Under the pieces are notes generated by a model. It made no database searches. It saw only the letters and a list, made by a program, of their open reading frames with translations, and had not been told where the DNA came from. From contig NC_067495.1 in the NCBI RefSeq assembly GCF_947179515.1, positions 62,704,127-62,768,126 of the forward strand: 64,000 nt of DNA, given 5' to 3'. The stretch comes from Apodemus sylvaticus (taxonomy: Eukaryota > Chordata > Mammalia > Rodentia > Muridae). Positions 9,460 through 19,967 of this stretch are shown piece by piece; the first letter of the stretch is position 1; every line of letters starts with the position of its first letter. The position numbers and the translations under genes were made by a program.

Positions 9460-11225
9460 TTCCCACACAGCCATCCTGGAAGTCCCAACCCTTAAATTTT
9501 TTTTCCAGGAGAAAAATGTTTCTTTTGTTGGAAACTTTTGCCACATATTATCTCTCCTAGAATTCAATCAAGGCCAGATCCGAGATTTCATGCAGGCGCA
9601 AATGAAAGCACACAAAATGGCAGGATAGGTTTTCAATATAAGACTCATTTCACAAACCAAGTGAAAAAATCGTTTGAGGTGCTTTGCAGAGTAGCTGCTC
9701 TCCAGAAATCAGGCGGTAATCAGAGGGGAAACACTAGTAATTATGTGTAAATCACTCTAAACTCAGGAACAGCAGAAATAATCTCATCCCTGCAAACTGC
9801 TTGAGGGTTATGTTGAGACTTCTCTGCTGTTAATACAACCATAGCGTTGAAATTTCAATTGAAGTTTTATGAAGGTGGGTGGGAAAATTGTCTGTAATAA
9901 ATGTTGGCAAGAACACAAAATAGCCCTCATCTGATTTCAGGAAGCATATAGGGCAGGCTGCAATGCAATGCACTGTACGGCAGATGGACTGAGTAAGACA
10001 TTGTTGTGCCTCTGAACTACTTTGCCATTGGCAAGTTCCTGTCCCTTCTCCCTGCCCCCCTGTCTCCTTCTGCAGCTCCTGCTCACTGGAGCATGCAGAA
10101 ATGTGGTGCTCCTGGGACAGGTACCTTCTGACTGGATACCTTCTCCCCAGCTGGACTTCTTCTCAGCTCCACAATTTGTTCAAGAGAATGGCCAGTTGTG
10201 ACAAAGGGCAGTATTGCCAAGGAGAAGACGCAGCCCTAGCAGCCTTTGCTTCTGTTCCCCATTATTCACCCTGTATGTCCCAGTTCTGAGCAGCCAACAT
10301 CCTTTGTGCCCCAAGCAGACAGCCATTTTCCCTGGCTTTGGGGCTGAAGGAGTAAATACTGATTCATCTGCTCCCTGGGGACACTCCCTTTCTTGCCTTT
10401 TCAAAGGAAGTTCAGGCGTGATGGCCAGGGGCACACTGAGGACTGGCTACTTGCAGTGTGTGACCACTGCAGGGGTGACCTGACCTCTCCCTTCCTCATC
10501 CGACCTTCACTCATGTACTCTCCCTTTGTATCAGAATAGCCCACTCTCCATCTCTCTGTTCTAAACACAGCCGTTCCTCCCACAGCTTCCCAGCACATCT
10601 GCAGTGGGGCCTCTCAGCTTTTTTCAGAATACCATGAATTTAGATACTGCCTCCTTACTTCCCTGCATGCTAGCTGTCCTTCCCTCGCTATCTCTGTCTC
10701 TCTCCAAGTCCCTCTTCCCCTCCTTCCACTCTCCCTCCACCAGTAAATACCATTTATTCCTTCTTTAAACAGCCTGGCCACCATGATGACCTCACCTCCT
10801 TGACCTCTGGCCTTCCTTGTCATACCAGTTGTCTCAAGGCTTACTCTGGGCCTCTTTCCATAACAGTCTTCTCTTCTTTCCTGGCCCTAAGTACTCTTTA
10901 TAGAGAGAACAGTATTCCCTCCATACACATCCATCCCCCTCCCCCCACACACACCAGAATCTAGGCTTGAAACCTGATAAAAGGCAGGGCTCTTCTCTAG
11001 TCAACTAAAATGACAGAGAAGTAGGCATAGTCGGTCCTGTAGGATGTCCCAGAGTCCAAGGAAACACCCGCTGCTGGACCCACCCACTGTGTCCTGTTAA
11101 AATGCCCATTTGATGCTGCTCAAAGCTCTGGTTGAATAAGAGAGGCAAGAAACACAGATATTAATGTAAACTGTCTTACTTTTAAATGTTGACAATTATT
11201 CTTTTTCTCTTTGAGAACCTGGGAG
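9455..11225. other. Unassigned sequence without clear repeats
   Basis: About 1.8 kb in which I recognise no SINE or L1 block. The part at 9770-10000 is AT-balanced, lacks repeats, and has CAATGCAATGCACTG near 9970, so it could be old conserved non-coding sequence, but I cannot test that. C/T-rich stretches at 10480-10900 resemble degraded L2 but too weakly to call. Confidence 0.4.
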
Positions 11226-11228
11226 CAG

Positions 11229-11374
11229 GGCTGGAGGGAAGGCTCAGCAGTTAAAAGCACTTCTGCTCTTACAGAGGATCAGAGTGCAGAGCCCAGCGCT
11301 CACATACTAGTTCACAACTGCCAGAAACTCCTGTTGGGGGAGATCCAATACGGTCTTCTGGTTTCTGTGAGCAT

Positions 11375-11454
<80 letters not shown>

Positions 11455-11514
11455 CACACACACACACACACCAGAAAAAAGCACACATACACGTACAATT
11501 AAACTAATAAAAAG
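11229..11514 (+). mobile_element. B3 SINE with internal CA/GA expansion
   Basis: The head 'GGCTGGAGGGAAGGCTCAGCAG' and middle 'CAGAAACTCCTGTTGG' fit B3 (B2-related). The 3' part is split by a microsatellite before the tail 'AATTAAACTAATAAAAAG'. Frames of 97-98 codons over the repeat are artefacts. Confidence 0.75.
11377..11472. repeat. Compound (CA)n(GA)n(CA)n microsatellite
   Basis: About 16 CA units, then about 19 GA units, then a second CA run, all inside the B3 tail region. Likely to vary in length between strains. Confidence 0.93.
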
Positions 11515-11611
11515 ATGTAGGAGCAGTAGAAAAAACACCTCCCACAGTAACTGAGGTCCCATTCCTGGAGGGCTAGTGGTTCTGGGTGACCCATTTCAGT
11601 AGCCCACTAAA

Positions 11612-11750
11612 GGGAGCTGAGTGTCGTGGCTCACATGTGCATTACCAGAACTTGGGAACCTAAGGCAGAAAGATTGCTGAGAATTCAGGGGTAGCCTGGG
11701 CTATACAATGCATTCCAGACAACCTGGGATATACAGAGTGAGAACTTATC
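11612..11750 (+). mobile_element. Old B1 SINE, sense
   Basis: 'GAGTGTCGTGGCTCACATGTGC', then 'AGGCAGAAAGATTGCTGAGAATTC', then 'CAGAGTGAGAACTTATCTC': the B1 order with many changes. The tail has expanded into a GA-rich tract. Confidence 0.75.
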
Positions 11751-11850
11751 TCTAAGAGAGAGAGAGGGAGGAGGAGGAGGAAGAGATAGAGGGGGAGGGA
11801 GAGGGAGGGAAAGGGAGAGAGAGGGAGAGGGAGAGAGGGAGAGAGGGAGA
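11751..11850. repeat. GA/GGGA-rich tract from the B1 tail
   Basis: Purine-only run of GAGAGGGA units directly after the B1 3' end, consistent with microsatellite birth from a SINE tail. Confidence 0.9.
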
Positions 11851-12339
11851 GCTTTACCATAGGGTTGTCGTAAGAGTAAAGAATTACTACATATAAAGTG
11901 CTTGCTATAGCAACTGGTGCATGGTAAGTCTTGATTTAAAAACCTATCATTAATATGATCAGAAAATGAATCAAGAAACCATTAGGCCTGTCTGAAACTT
12001 TCCCTCTGAGTTTCCATTTCTAGTTTCATTCTCACTTTCCCATGCATTACAAGCTCCTGACTGGAGTGTGTGCCCTTCAAGAAGGGATCCCACTCCTCAC
12101 TTTACCAGCCTTGGATGCTTTAAAAGAGCCCACCTCAGTCATGGGGCTCTCACTTGGTGCCAAGGCTCTTAGACCATGTACCTGAAGATCTCCATACACT
12201 GCCATGCTCTTAGGATCGCGGTATGTGGGACTAAAAGAAAAAGGTTTCCAAGGTCGATGCTTTGCTCAGTGGAAGTGCAGAACGGCACTTATATTCCAGA
12301 TATGAAATTGTTAATGCATTCCCTACTAAATGCTGGGCT
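11851..12339. other. Unassigned sequence
   Basis: No family recognised. A stretch near 12050-12110 (AAGCTCCTGACTGGAG) is faintly L2-like. Confidence 0.4.
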
Positions 12340-12470
12340 TTTGGCTGGGTATGGAGGCCCACACACTGAATCCCAGCACATGGAAATCTGAAGTAGGATT
12401 GTGAGTTCTACAGTCCTACTCCAGGCTACAGAGCAAGGCCCAATATCAAAACCCAACTCAAATCAAAAGT
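12340..12470 (+). mobile_element. Proto-B1/B1-like SINE, sense
   Basis: 'GGCTGGGTATGGAGGCCCACACACTGAATCCCAGCAC' is a B1 head; it continues to 'CAGGCTACAGAGCAAGGCCC' and an A-rich tail. The middle is short, as in proto-B1 types. Confidence 0.65.
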
Positions 12471-12827
12471 GGCAATGAATGCCGAGGTTTCATTTATATT
12501 CCTGCTAGGCTATTCATGGTTCTGTCATCTTCCAGACTCCTCTGATGTCACATCGTATCCAATACCAGCCGTACACCATGCAAACTGTACTCATCTGGCC
12601 ATCCTCCCACGTGTCTGAAACACTTAGTACTTAACACACACTTACATCAAGATAGTAAATGCATAGGATCAGTGGACAGAATGATGCCTACTTCTGCATT
12701 TCTGCGGCTCTGTAGCACCGAGATTTGGGGGTTTGGTGGTAGATGGGCCCAATGCACATTCTGACTCTGCCTCTTGTCAGTTGTGGAACATTGGACAAGT
12801 TCATGTCTCACTTTGAATGTTTACTGT
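12471..12827. other. Unassigned sequence
   Basis: About 360 bp of unique-looking sequence with nothing I can name. Confidence 0.4.
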
Positions 12828-13197
12828 GTTTCTTTTCTAGTGCTGTTACAAAATGCCATGAGCCAAGGCAAATACAGAAGGAAGGGGTTATTTGGGCTTG
12901 TGGTTGTAGAGGGTTAGGTGTCCATAATGACTGAAAGAGCATGGCATCACGGACGGACAGTGGTGACTGGAGCTGGAAGCTGAGAGCTAAGGACTCACAT
13001 CTCAAACTACAAGCTGGAAGCAGAGAGTGTAAACAGGGAATATGGAGACATTTGAAACCACACAGCATACCCTTAGTGATGTAACTCCTTCAGCAAGGTC
13101 ACACTTCCTAAGCCTCACCATACAGTGCCACCAATGGGGGGGTCAAATCTCTAGATGCCAGCGCCTATGAGAAACATTGTTATTCAAACCACCGCAG
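12828..13197 (-). mobile_element. MaLR-type solo LTR, antisense
   Basis: Shows the family signature AAATGCCATGAGCCAAGGCAAATAC, then a GGGTTATTTGGGC block, CTCCTTCAGCAAGGTCACACTTCC, and the terminal TTATTCAAACCACCGCAG. About 370 bp with no internal region beside it, so it is a solo LTR. Confidence 0.65.
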
Positions 13198-13434
13198 TAG
13201 GTGGGTACCCAAAGAGTCCTAATCAATGACATTGCCTCTTTTTATGACTCATGATTTCATCTAATCCCAGTACCCAACTGACGCTGTCTAGTGGTGCTGG
13301 AGCAAGTTCATTTTCTCTGCTGATTAACTCATTAAAAGGCAATAAAGAAATGTTACTGGAAACGTTGCAGATTCTTGGTGGGACTAACATATGATTGCAA
13401 GGAAGTCAGAGTCTCCTTTTGAGGTTGTCTTGTT

Positions 13435-13850
13435 AATAAAAGAATTTGAAACTGAACTCAAATGGAAGCTCAAGAACAGTTTATCAGCATCTTAAAAGGA
13501 AAGCCCCAGGGCAGACAAGCTGTAAATGTAGCATCTGCCTGGAGGCGGAGAATAGAAAAGAAAAGGGGGGAAAGTCATGGCCTTTGAGATAAGCTGCCAT
13601 AGAGGTCAGCCACAGGACGAGGTGAGAAGGGCAGAGAAGCTCAAAGCATTAGGGAGTTTACAAGGAAAATCCCAACGTGGGCAAGCTTCAAATCTCACAA
13701 CTGCCCTTGGGAGAATGTGAAAAAGTGAATTGGGGAGACAGTGATTTGAGATACACTGGCATGGAGATCAGCCTGTGGCAGCAGGCAGCCACATGTTGGG
13801 GAGAGGAGCCTTAAAGAAAGAGTATCAGGGAGTTTAAAGAGATACTTGGG
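13435..13850. repeat. Tandemly duplicated ~170-bp unit of a dispersed repeat
   Basis: Unit A (about 13490-13660) and unit B (about 13661-13845) share the order AAAG/AATCCC, GGCAAGC, a GAGAAT block, GGGGA, TTTGAGATA..CT, GAGGTCAGCC/GAGATCAGCC, and AGGGAGTTTA. A third, single copy lies at about 41330-41530. The pattern resembles a rodent LTR with a duplicated segment, but I cannot name the family. Confidence 0.6.
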
Positions 13851-14199
13851 CTCTGGCCAACATCCAAAAGAAAAGACAGTAGAGAAGAAAAAGGAATAGG
13901 CAGGGCTCAGAAAGCCTGTCAGAGCCAGGGGAACCTCAAGGTGTCTTGTAGGGACTGTATCAGTGGGTGAGAATCCTAGAAAGGAAAAGCACATCACCTT
14001 ATGGTGAACTCACCACTCTAAAAGTGGTGCCTTAGGTATGTTGTTGACCTGACTAACAGAATTAGCTCTTAAGGGAGGAATCAAGAACATGTCTCCACCT
14101 AGAGGTAGATTCCATTCTTTATGGTAACCAGGGTGTTGCTCCCAGAAATAAAAAGAAGATTCTGTAGGGGAGGGGCGGAGTAAAAGGTGGACCCTATGT
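13851..14199. other. Unassigned, probably more of the same dispersed repeat
   Basis: Purine-rich sequence following the duplicated units, which I cannot assign. The 100-codon minus-strand frame spanning 13695-13997 overlaps the repeat and looks random. Confidence 0.35.
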
Positions 14200-14440
14200 A
14201 CAAAAGTTATCTCAGAATGGCTTGATCAAAGACGTACATGTAAGAACTAGAGCTTTTAAAGTTTTAGAAGGTAGCATAAATCTTCATAACCTTGAGTTGG
14301 CATAGACTTCTTAGATATGACACCAAAGGCTCAAGTGACAAAGAAAAAATTAGATACACTGAACTTTGTCAAAAGGAATAAAAGGGAAAAAAATGTGCTT
14401 CAAAGAACACAATGAGAAAAGTGAGATGCTCTCCTAACAA
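14200..14440 (+). mobile_element. L1 ORF2 C-terminal-region fragment, sense
   Basis: The order of 'CTTAGATATGACACCAAAGGC' (about 14311) and 'TTGTCAAAAGGAATAAAAG' (about 14368) matches the part of old L1 ORF2 downstream of the reverse transcriptase domain. In-frame stops are present. Confidence 0.65.
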
Positions 14441-14720
14441 AGAAAAGCCCATGACCGAATGGCTTCTTTCACTTCTGAATTCTTCCAGACTTTTAAAAGA
14501 ATTAACACCAAGTTTACTTAAGTGACTCAAAAAAATTAAGGGGAAGAAATAATCCCTCCAGACTCATTCTGTCAGACCAGCATTACTCTGAATAAAAATA
14601 AAGCATATGACCAAGAACAATTTCTCCAAGCAATGCAAAGCAATGTAATGGATACATGCCAATACAATATTCCTATTGTTTCTTGTGGAAACCTCTTAAC
14701 AGACTATGTCTAGACACCCT
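14441..14720 (+). mobile_element. L1 ORF2 RT-proximal fragment, sense
   Basis: 'AAGCCCATGACCGAATGGCTTC' through 'CTCATTCTGTCAGACCAGCATTAC' matches the start of the L1 reverse transcriptase region, which in an intact L1 lies upstream of the preceding fragment. The order is therefore inverted relative to an intact element: either two independent insertions or a rearrangement. Confidence 0.6.
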
Positions 14721-14934
14721 TGGGTAAATATCAAAGAATCAAAGCCAGCACATAATGGAGGTCCCTGCATACCTGTGCTCACTGATCATATAGCCAAGAC
14801 AAAAGAATCAGTTTAGATAGTCATCTACCCGGTAAGGAGTAAGGAAAATGCCCCTTGATGGCACAGGATCAAAACCTAGCTGGGCTGTAAAGTGAGTTCA
14901 AGTCAAGTCTAAGACACTTTATGAGGTCCTGTGA
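14721..14934. other. Probable degraded L1
   Basis: The sequence continues in L1-like composition, but I cannot align it to a specific L1 segment. Confidence 0.3.
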
Positions 14935-15260
14935 CTAAAATAGAAATAAAATTGGTGTATATACACAGTGGAATATTACCCAGCCATGAAAAAGAAAGTA
15001 ATTTATTTGCAAGAGAAAGGCTGAAAAGCCCAATCTTCACTTTAGTGAAATAGCAAGCCCAGAAAGATGAGAGTGACATATTTTTCTCTCATATGTAGAG
15101 TCTAGATAAAGGTGAAATGAAAATAGAAGATGACTATTAAAAAGATATAATCTAGGGAGTGGGGAAGGAGGTAAAAGAGAGGATATTGAGGGGCAAATGT
15201 GACCAACAGTCTATGGGTATGCGAAAATGTCACACAATCAAAACCATCTTTTACAATTAG
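14935..15260 (+). mobile_element. L1 ORF2 end and 3' UTR, sense
   Basis: 'GTGGAATATTACCCAGCCATG' is the classic end of L1 ORF2. It is followed by 'TTTTTCTCTCATATGTAGAG' of the 3' UTR. Old L1M-type. Confidence 0.7.
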
Positions 15261-15296
15261 TTTAACTTTTTAATCTTGCTTTTAATGTTAGGTATA

Positions 15297-15441
15297 AGCC
15301 AAGAGCAGTAGTACACATTTATAATCCTAGCACTTGGAAGGAAAGGGGAGGCAGAGTTTGGGGCCACATTGGAGTACAGAGTAAGTACTATACCAGCCTG
15401 GTACTCACTCATCAACATGATGAGACCCTGTTTCAGAAGAA
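15297..15441 (+). mobile_element. Old B1 SINE, sense
   Basis: 'AGCCAAGAGCAGTAGTACAC', then 'TAATCCTAGCACTTGGAAGG', then 'GATGAGACCCTGTTTCAG'. It has an internal insertion relative to B1 and is heavily mutated. Confidence 0.65.
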
Positions 15442-15460
15442 TTTATACACATAGTTTAAG

Positions 15461-15680
15461 TGTGGGTGGCTCATGCCCGTCATCCCAGCAGTTGAAAGGC
15501 TACAGCAGAAGAATCATAAATTGAAGGTTAACCTGAGCTACAACCTTCTGTAACTCCAGTTCCAGGGTCTCTGATGCCCTCTTCTGGCCTCCATAGGTAC
15601 CAGGCACACACAGGGCACACAGACATATATGCGAGCGAAACACCTATAAAAGAAATGACCAATTTAAAAATAGAAAGAAA
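15461..15680 (+). mobile_element. B1-like head joined to B2/B3 3' half
   Basis: A B1 head (GTGGGTGGCTCATGCCCGTC) runs to about 15540 and is followed directly by a B2/B3 3' portion (TCTGATGCCCTCTTCTGGCC ... AAACACCTATAAAAGAAA). Composite SINEs of the B4 type join tRNA- and 7SL-derived parts; here the order suggests an insertion or fusion. Confidence 0.55.
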
Positions 15681-15689
15681 AATCCAAAT

Positions 15690-15825
15690 AGTCTGTATCC
15701 AAAGTAGATACACAAATGAGCAACAAACGCAGAAAAACATTCAACATCATTGTCCTTGAGAGAAACTTGAGTCTTAGGTACCACTTTGCACCTAATAAGA
15801 TGACTATGATCTCTCTCTTTTTAAA
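15690..15825 (+). mobile_element. L1 ORF2 fragment, sense
   Basis: 'AAAAACATTCAACATCATTG' and 'TACCACTTTGCACCTAATAAG' match the late ORF2 region of old L1. It is continued at 16105 after insertions. Confidence 0.7.
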
Positions 15826-16029
15826 AAGATTTTATTAAAGGCAAGTTTATTAGGAAGCTGCTCTTGGGTGAGTGAGTTCAGTGGCTCCAAGGACCAAGGC
15901 CAGGGAAATCACCCTGGGAAAAGAGGGGGGAGGGGAGGGAGATAGAAAGAGAGAAAGGGCACAGGTGCAGAGAGAAGAGAAAAAGATGACTGTGATTGTG
16001 TGTGTGTGTGTGTGTTGCTTTTCTTTTGA
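15826..16029. other. Purine-rich insertion with a (TG)n run
   Basis: A GGGAGGGG-rich stretch and a TG microsatellite at about 15996-16015 separate two L1 parts. No clear SINE head. Confidence 0.5.
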
Positions 16030-16102
16030 TAGTTTTTGGTTTAAACTTGGGGCCGTGTGCACATTAAGCAGGAACTCTGTAGTTGAACCACATCCCCAGC
16101 CC
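16030..16102 (-). mobile_element. ID-like SINE, antisense
   Basis: 'TTTAAACTTGGGGCCGTGTGC' to 'GAACCACATCCCCAGCCC' is the antisense of an ID (tRNA-Ala-type) element. Confidence 0.6.
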
Positions 16103-16104
16103 AG

Positions 16105-16465
16105 CCCAGGATGGATGTGATTTAGTAGACAGACAATACAAGCTGTTGATAGAGATATGGAGCAATTAGAACTCTCAGACATTGCTGACAGGAATGTAAA
16201 ATGATGCAGTCTCTGTAAGTAACAGTCCAGTAATTCCCCCCAACATTAATCATATGACCCAGGTTGCCATATAATCTAGATATTCCCCGTATAACTATAT
16301 CAAAGAAATAAATGCATATATCCACATAAGAACTTTTACATAAACATTCATAGTGCCCATGCATTAACAGCTAGAAAGTGAAAATAGCACAAATTTCCTT
16401 TGGTCTGTGAGTGGGGAAGCAAATCCACATGATGGAGCTCAGTTATAAGAAGGAAGGAAGGAAGT
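16105..16465 (+). mobile_element. L1 ORF2 fragment, sense (continued)
   Basis: 'GACATTGCTGACAGGAATGTAAAATG' and 'ATTCATAGTGCCCATGC' keep the L1 order from the previous fragment. No open frame survives. Confidence 0.68.
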
Positions 16466-16606
16466 CAGACATGGTGGCACCTATCTGAATCTCAGCACAG
16501 CGGAGGTTGAGGAGAGCAGTGAATTTGAGACCAGCCTGGGCTATATAGTGAGTTCAAGGTCAGCCTCAAAACCAGAATGAGACCTTGTCGCAAACCCAAC
16601 AAACAA
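16466..16606 (+). mobile_element. B1 SINE inside L1, sense
   Basis: 'CAGACATGGTGGCACCTATC', then 'GAGACCAGCCTGGGCTATATAG', then 'ATGAGACCTTGTCGCAAACCC'. L1 sequence resumes right after the A-rich tail. Confidence 0.78.
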
Positions 16607-16609
16607 AAT

Positions 16610-16920
16610 CCCCAATGAACTGAAGATATGTGCTGTAACATGGATGAACTTTGGAAACATTGTGCTAAGTGGAAGAAGCCAGGGGAAGAGCTTCTTCCAT
16701 TTTTGAGATGTGCTCAGATGAGGCAAATCCACAGAGGCAGAATAGACTAGTGGTTACAGTGACTAAAGGAGGATGGAAGTAGAGCACTGACAAATAAATT
16801 TGGGGTTTCCTTGGGAGGAGTTGCATATTAAAGTTAAATTGTTGGAGGACTACACAATTCTGAACATACTGAATCCCCTGAATTATATACTTTAATTGGT
16901 TGATTAGATAGTACATGTTT
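16610..16920 (+). mobile_element. L1 3' UTR (old L1M), sense
   Basis: 'GTAACATGGATGAACTTTGG' and 'TTGTGCTAAGTGGAAGAAGCC' are hallmark L1M late ORF2/3' UTR blocks. It ends at 'TTGATTAGATAG', where an LTR has inserted. Confidence 0.7.
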
Positions 16921-17282
16921 TCATCAGTTTTCTATCACTGTGACACACATCTGAGATAATGAACTCACAAAGCAAAAAGATTTATTTCCATTCATGGTTT
17001 TGGTGTTCTGTCTTAGATCAATTGGCCTCACTATTGAGGGCCTGTGGCAGCCAAACATGGCAGGAGTGCTGGGCAAAGCCAAGGTGCTGGTGACTAGTTA
17101 GAAGTCAGGGAAACAAAGGAAGAGAATAGTATCCCACAACTCCCTCAAGAACACTTCCTGCATGTCCTAAAGTCGCCCCCACTAGGCCTCACTCTTAGCA
17201 TTTAGACCATTTTCTCAATGGTAAGAAGCTGGGACCAAGCCTTTAACACAGACATTTGGGATTCTTACAGATCCTAACTGTG
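16921..17282 (-). mobile_element. MaLR-type LTR inserted in an L1 tail, antisense
   Basis: Begins 'TTTTCTATCACTGTGACACAC', then 'AAAAAGATTTATTTCC', 'CAAACATGGCAGGAGTGC', 'GCCCCCACTAGGCC', and the end block around 'GGGATTCTTACAG'. The L1 tail continues immediately after (17283-17325). Confidence 0.6.
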
Positions 17283-17325
17283 GTGGCATGTGAATTATAT
17301 ATCAATAAAGCTTTACTTTTAAAGG
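17283..17325 (+). mobile_element. L1M tail, sense
   Basis: 'GTGAATTATATATCAATAAAGC' is the polyadenylation-signal end of the L1M copy, separated from its body by the LTR. Confidence 0.55.
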
Positions 17326-17337
17326 GAGAAAGAACTA

Positions 17338-17449
17338 TTTAGAGCCACCATGATCAACTTGACAAGAAATCATCAGGAGCTATCTGTATAGGAATGTGTT
17401 CTGTTAGCAATTGTGGCTGTATTGTATGCATACATGTGTTTCAAGTATA

Positions 17450-17452
<3 letters not shown>
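17338..17452 (+). mobile_element. Possible 5' end of a MaLR-type LTR, sense
   Basis: 'CATGATCAACTTGACAAG' resembles the sense start of rodent MaLR LTRs. Only about 100 bp can be followed. Confidence 0.35.

Positions 17453-17499
<47 letters not shown>
17453..17499. repeat. (TG)n microsatellite
   Basis: About 23 uninterrupted TG units. Confidence 0.97.
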
Positions 17500-17500
<1 letters not shown>

Positions 17501-17763
17501 CTGTTTCAGAAGATTCTGATCTAGACCAAGCTATCACATAGGCAAAATTCTCCGTCTGGCTTTCCAGCTAAAGATGAAAAATTTGAATTTACTGACCTTT
17601 GAAAGGTCTTTGCATTCCGATTGGACACCATCACTGTATACAGATTAGGTAGCGATGGATCTTCTGGGTGAGGCAAATTTAAAGAAATAGATTTTTACCA
17701 TTTATTTCCATTTGTAGGCAGGGCTGCAAGGGAGGAGTGAAGTTGTACAGACTGTATGGTGTG

Positions 17764-17935
17764 GGGGGCTGGAGATATGGCTCAGCGGTTAAGAGCACTG
17801 ACCCAGAGGTCCTGAGTTCAATTCCCAGCAACCACATGGTGGCTCACAACCATCTGATGCCCTTTTCTGGTATGTCTGAAGACAGTGACAGTATACTCAC
17901 ATGCATAAATTAAATAAACTTTTAAAAATACTATA
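17764..17935 (+). mobile_element. B2 SINE with two deletions, sense
   Basis: 'GGGGGCTGGAGATATGGCTC' head, GAGTTCAATTCCCAGCAACC B box and CATGCATAAATTAAATAAAC tail. The CTGCTCTT segment and part of the TAATGGGATC segment are missing compared with B2 consensus. Confidence 0.9.
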
Positions 17936-18375
17936 TGTAGTATATATTAGTATATTAGAATGTCACCACTAGGCCTCCCGCCAGCTATCCTAAACTGCTT
18001 ATTTTATTGAAGACCCAGGAACAGGATGCTAGGCTTTCCTACTAGGGACTATGTCTAATGAAAGCCTTCTCAAGCTGGCCTGAGCCAGGCCACTAACACC
18101 AAAAGCAGGGATTCTTAGAGGAATGAACCTAGACAAGTCATCCCCTCCTTTAGGTTTTGACCTGCCTCAGATGAGGGATATTTGTGGAATAATGGAAAGA
18201 GAACTGACACTTAGACTTGTGGCACTGATGGTAAAGTGATGGACAATGAGTGCTGCCCTAGACTTCTGTATCCTGGCTGGACTTTAAGTAACTGAAGTTG
18301 AATATACCCGTCTAATGAAATGACAATAGCCTGAAGCATTTAGTAAAACATTTGATCTTTATTTTATTTCATTCT
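17936..18375. other. Unassigned sequence
   Basis: About 440 bp; nothing recognised. Confidence 0.4.
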
Positions 18376-18525
18376 AGTATTTTTGGGATAAAGTTTCCAG
18401 GAGTCCAGGCTGGCCTCAAATCTGCTATATAGCCAAGGATGACCTTGGACCCCTGGTTCTCCTGCTTCGACCTCCTGAGTGCCAGGGTTTCAGGAGTAAG
18501 CCACCGTTCCTCTCTGGTTCTTATT
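18376..18525 (-). mobile_element. Divergent B1, antisense
   Basis: 'AGTCCAGGCTGGCCTCAAATC', then 'CCTCCTGAGTGCCAGGGTTTC', then 'AGTAAGCCACCGTTCC'. Proto-B1-like. Confidence 0.7.
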
Positions 18526-18589
18526 TTTAAAAGCACTTGGTCTTTAAAGTACACATGAAGGGCAGAGCTGGTTTTCCTTGAGCATACAC

Positions 18590-18775
18590 TATTGTCAGGA
18601 GCTGAGCATACATCTTATTTAATCCTTGTGGCAATCCTGAGAAAGGAATCACATCATTGTGATTTGAGACATGAGAAAACTGGGACCAAACCGCACATCT
18701 GGTAGGGACCCAAACTGGATTTGAACCAAAATTGGAATCTAAAGACTCAATCCTTTTCCCAGAGGCCCATGATTC
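18590..18775 (+). mobile_element. MIR SINE, sense
   Basis: 'CATCTTATTTAATCCTTGTGG', then 'GACATGAGAAAACTGGGACC', then 'CACATCTGGTAGG' and 'TGGATTTGAACC' follow MIR order. MIR is an ancient mammal-wide SINE, so this base sequence predates rodents. Confidence 0.75.
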
Positions 18776-19689
18776 CTTCAGCTTCGGTTTCATCCACAAC
18801 ATTTTGAGTCCCTTTTCTAAGACCAAAGTTTGAACTGAAAGTCATTATCTATTTTTGGAACCCCATAGCGATTCTGGCTCATTCACCAGAGGGCACAGGA
18901 AAGGGCAACATAAGAGGGAACTGAAGGCAATTTCACTCTCATGGGATGGAGGGAGTGAGCCATCTACTGAGATGGATGGTTTAGCTGCATGCCTTGGCTG
19001 GCCTCCCTCTCTACCTAGGGCTAGCCTTGGACTTTGGAAGCTAGCACAGAAATCTCAGGTGGTGTCTGAGGAGACAGTGCGAGCCAAGTGATAGCACCAC
19101 CATGCCTCTCCCAGTCACACTGCTTTAGATACGAAGCAAATTTCAAATTTCGAAGGTTATATAGCTGACTCAGACCATTGCTCTGGCGTTGCGGTCATAG
19201 ACACATGTGGGAAATTCCCAAACTAACTTTCCCACAGAGCTGTTTTGGAGTAGGGGACAGAAAGAGGCCGGGGGTGGAGAATGTATTTTAGTTATTTATT
19301 TGATTAGTATTTGTTAAATTGGCAGACCATTTCAACCAGAGGCTCTGACTGGGATTCCCCTAGGGGTCACTTCCGGGCATAGGAAAAAGTCTAGAGGTTA
19401 GAAGGCCTGGGCTCAGTTTTCCATACGGAGGGGGGAAAGGCCATGATAGAATAAAACTAGATTCTTTTTACTCATCTTCATATTGCTGTCATAGAAAAAC
19501 ATTTGGACATCCATGCCTATCTACTTCCCCCCAACCCTGGACCACTGGATTCCTCCTCTCCATTGAGACTCTAGGCATCCCCCTGCCACACACCTTGGCT
19601 ACATCCCCATCTTTCCACTTCCTTGCCTCAGCCATTCTTCTTGGTCCCTGGCTTACCACCTGCACCATACCTCCAAAGTTCTCCCACCC
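18776..19689. other. Unassigned sequence
   Basis: About 0.9 kb without a recognised family. A 78-codon frame at 18855-19091 has no motif. A (T/A)-rich patch lies near 19285. Confidence 0.4.
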
Positions 19690-19850
19690 TGCTGCCTGAC
19701 CCCTGTTCATCTTGTCACCACTGCTAGATGGATCTGCTTACAGAACAGCTGTCCGAGGACTTCCCCAAGGCCGCTGTGCATCTTACATCATAAAGTCCAA
19801 ATGCCTCCGTTCAAAGTCCTGGCCCAGTTCTTGCCATCCTCTAGTGGGTG
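19690..19850 (+). mobile_element. Probable L2 fragment, sense
   Basis: 'ACATCATAAAGTCCAAATGCC' and 'TTCAAAGTCCTGGCCCAG' resemble the late part of L2 LINEs. Short and diverged. Confidence 0.4.
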
Positions 19851-19967
19851 GCAAGCTGTGTCCGGTATAATTTAGGACTATGGCTGCACAGAAGATTACT
19901 TAGGAAGTGGTGGGGTCAGGACTTGTTAGCTAATGGCACGAAAGAGTAAGTGTGACAAGGACATGAT

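Noticed and set aside
11211..11562. Frames of 97-98 codons over CA/GA repeats
   Set aside because: Microsatellite artefacts inside a B3 element.
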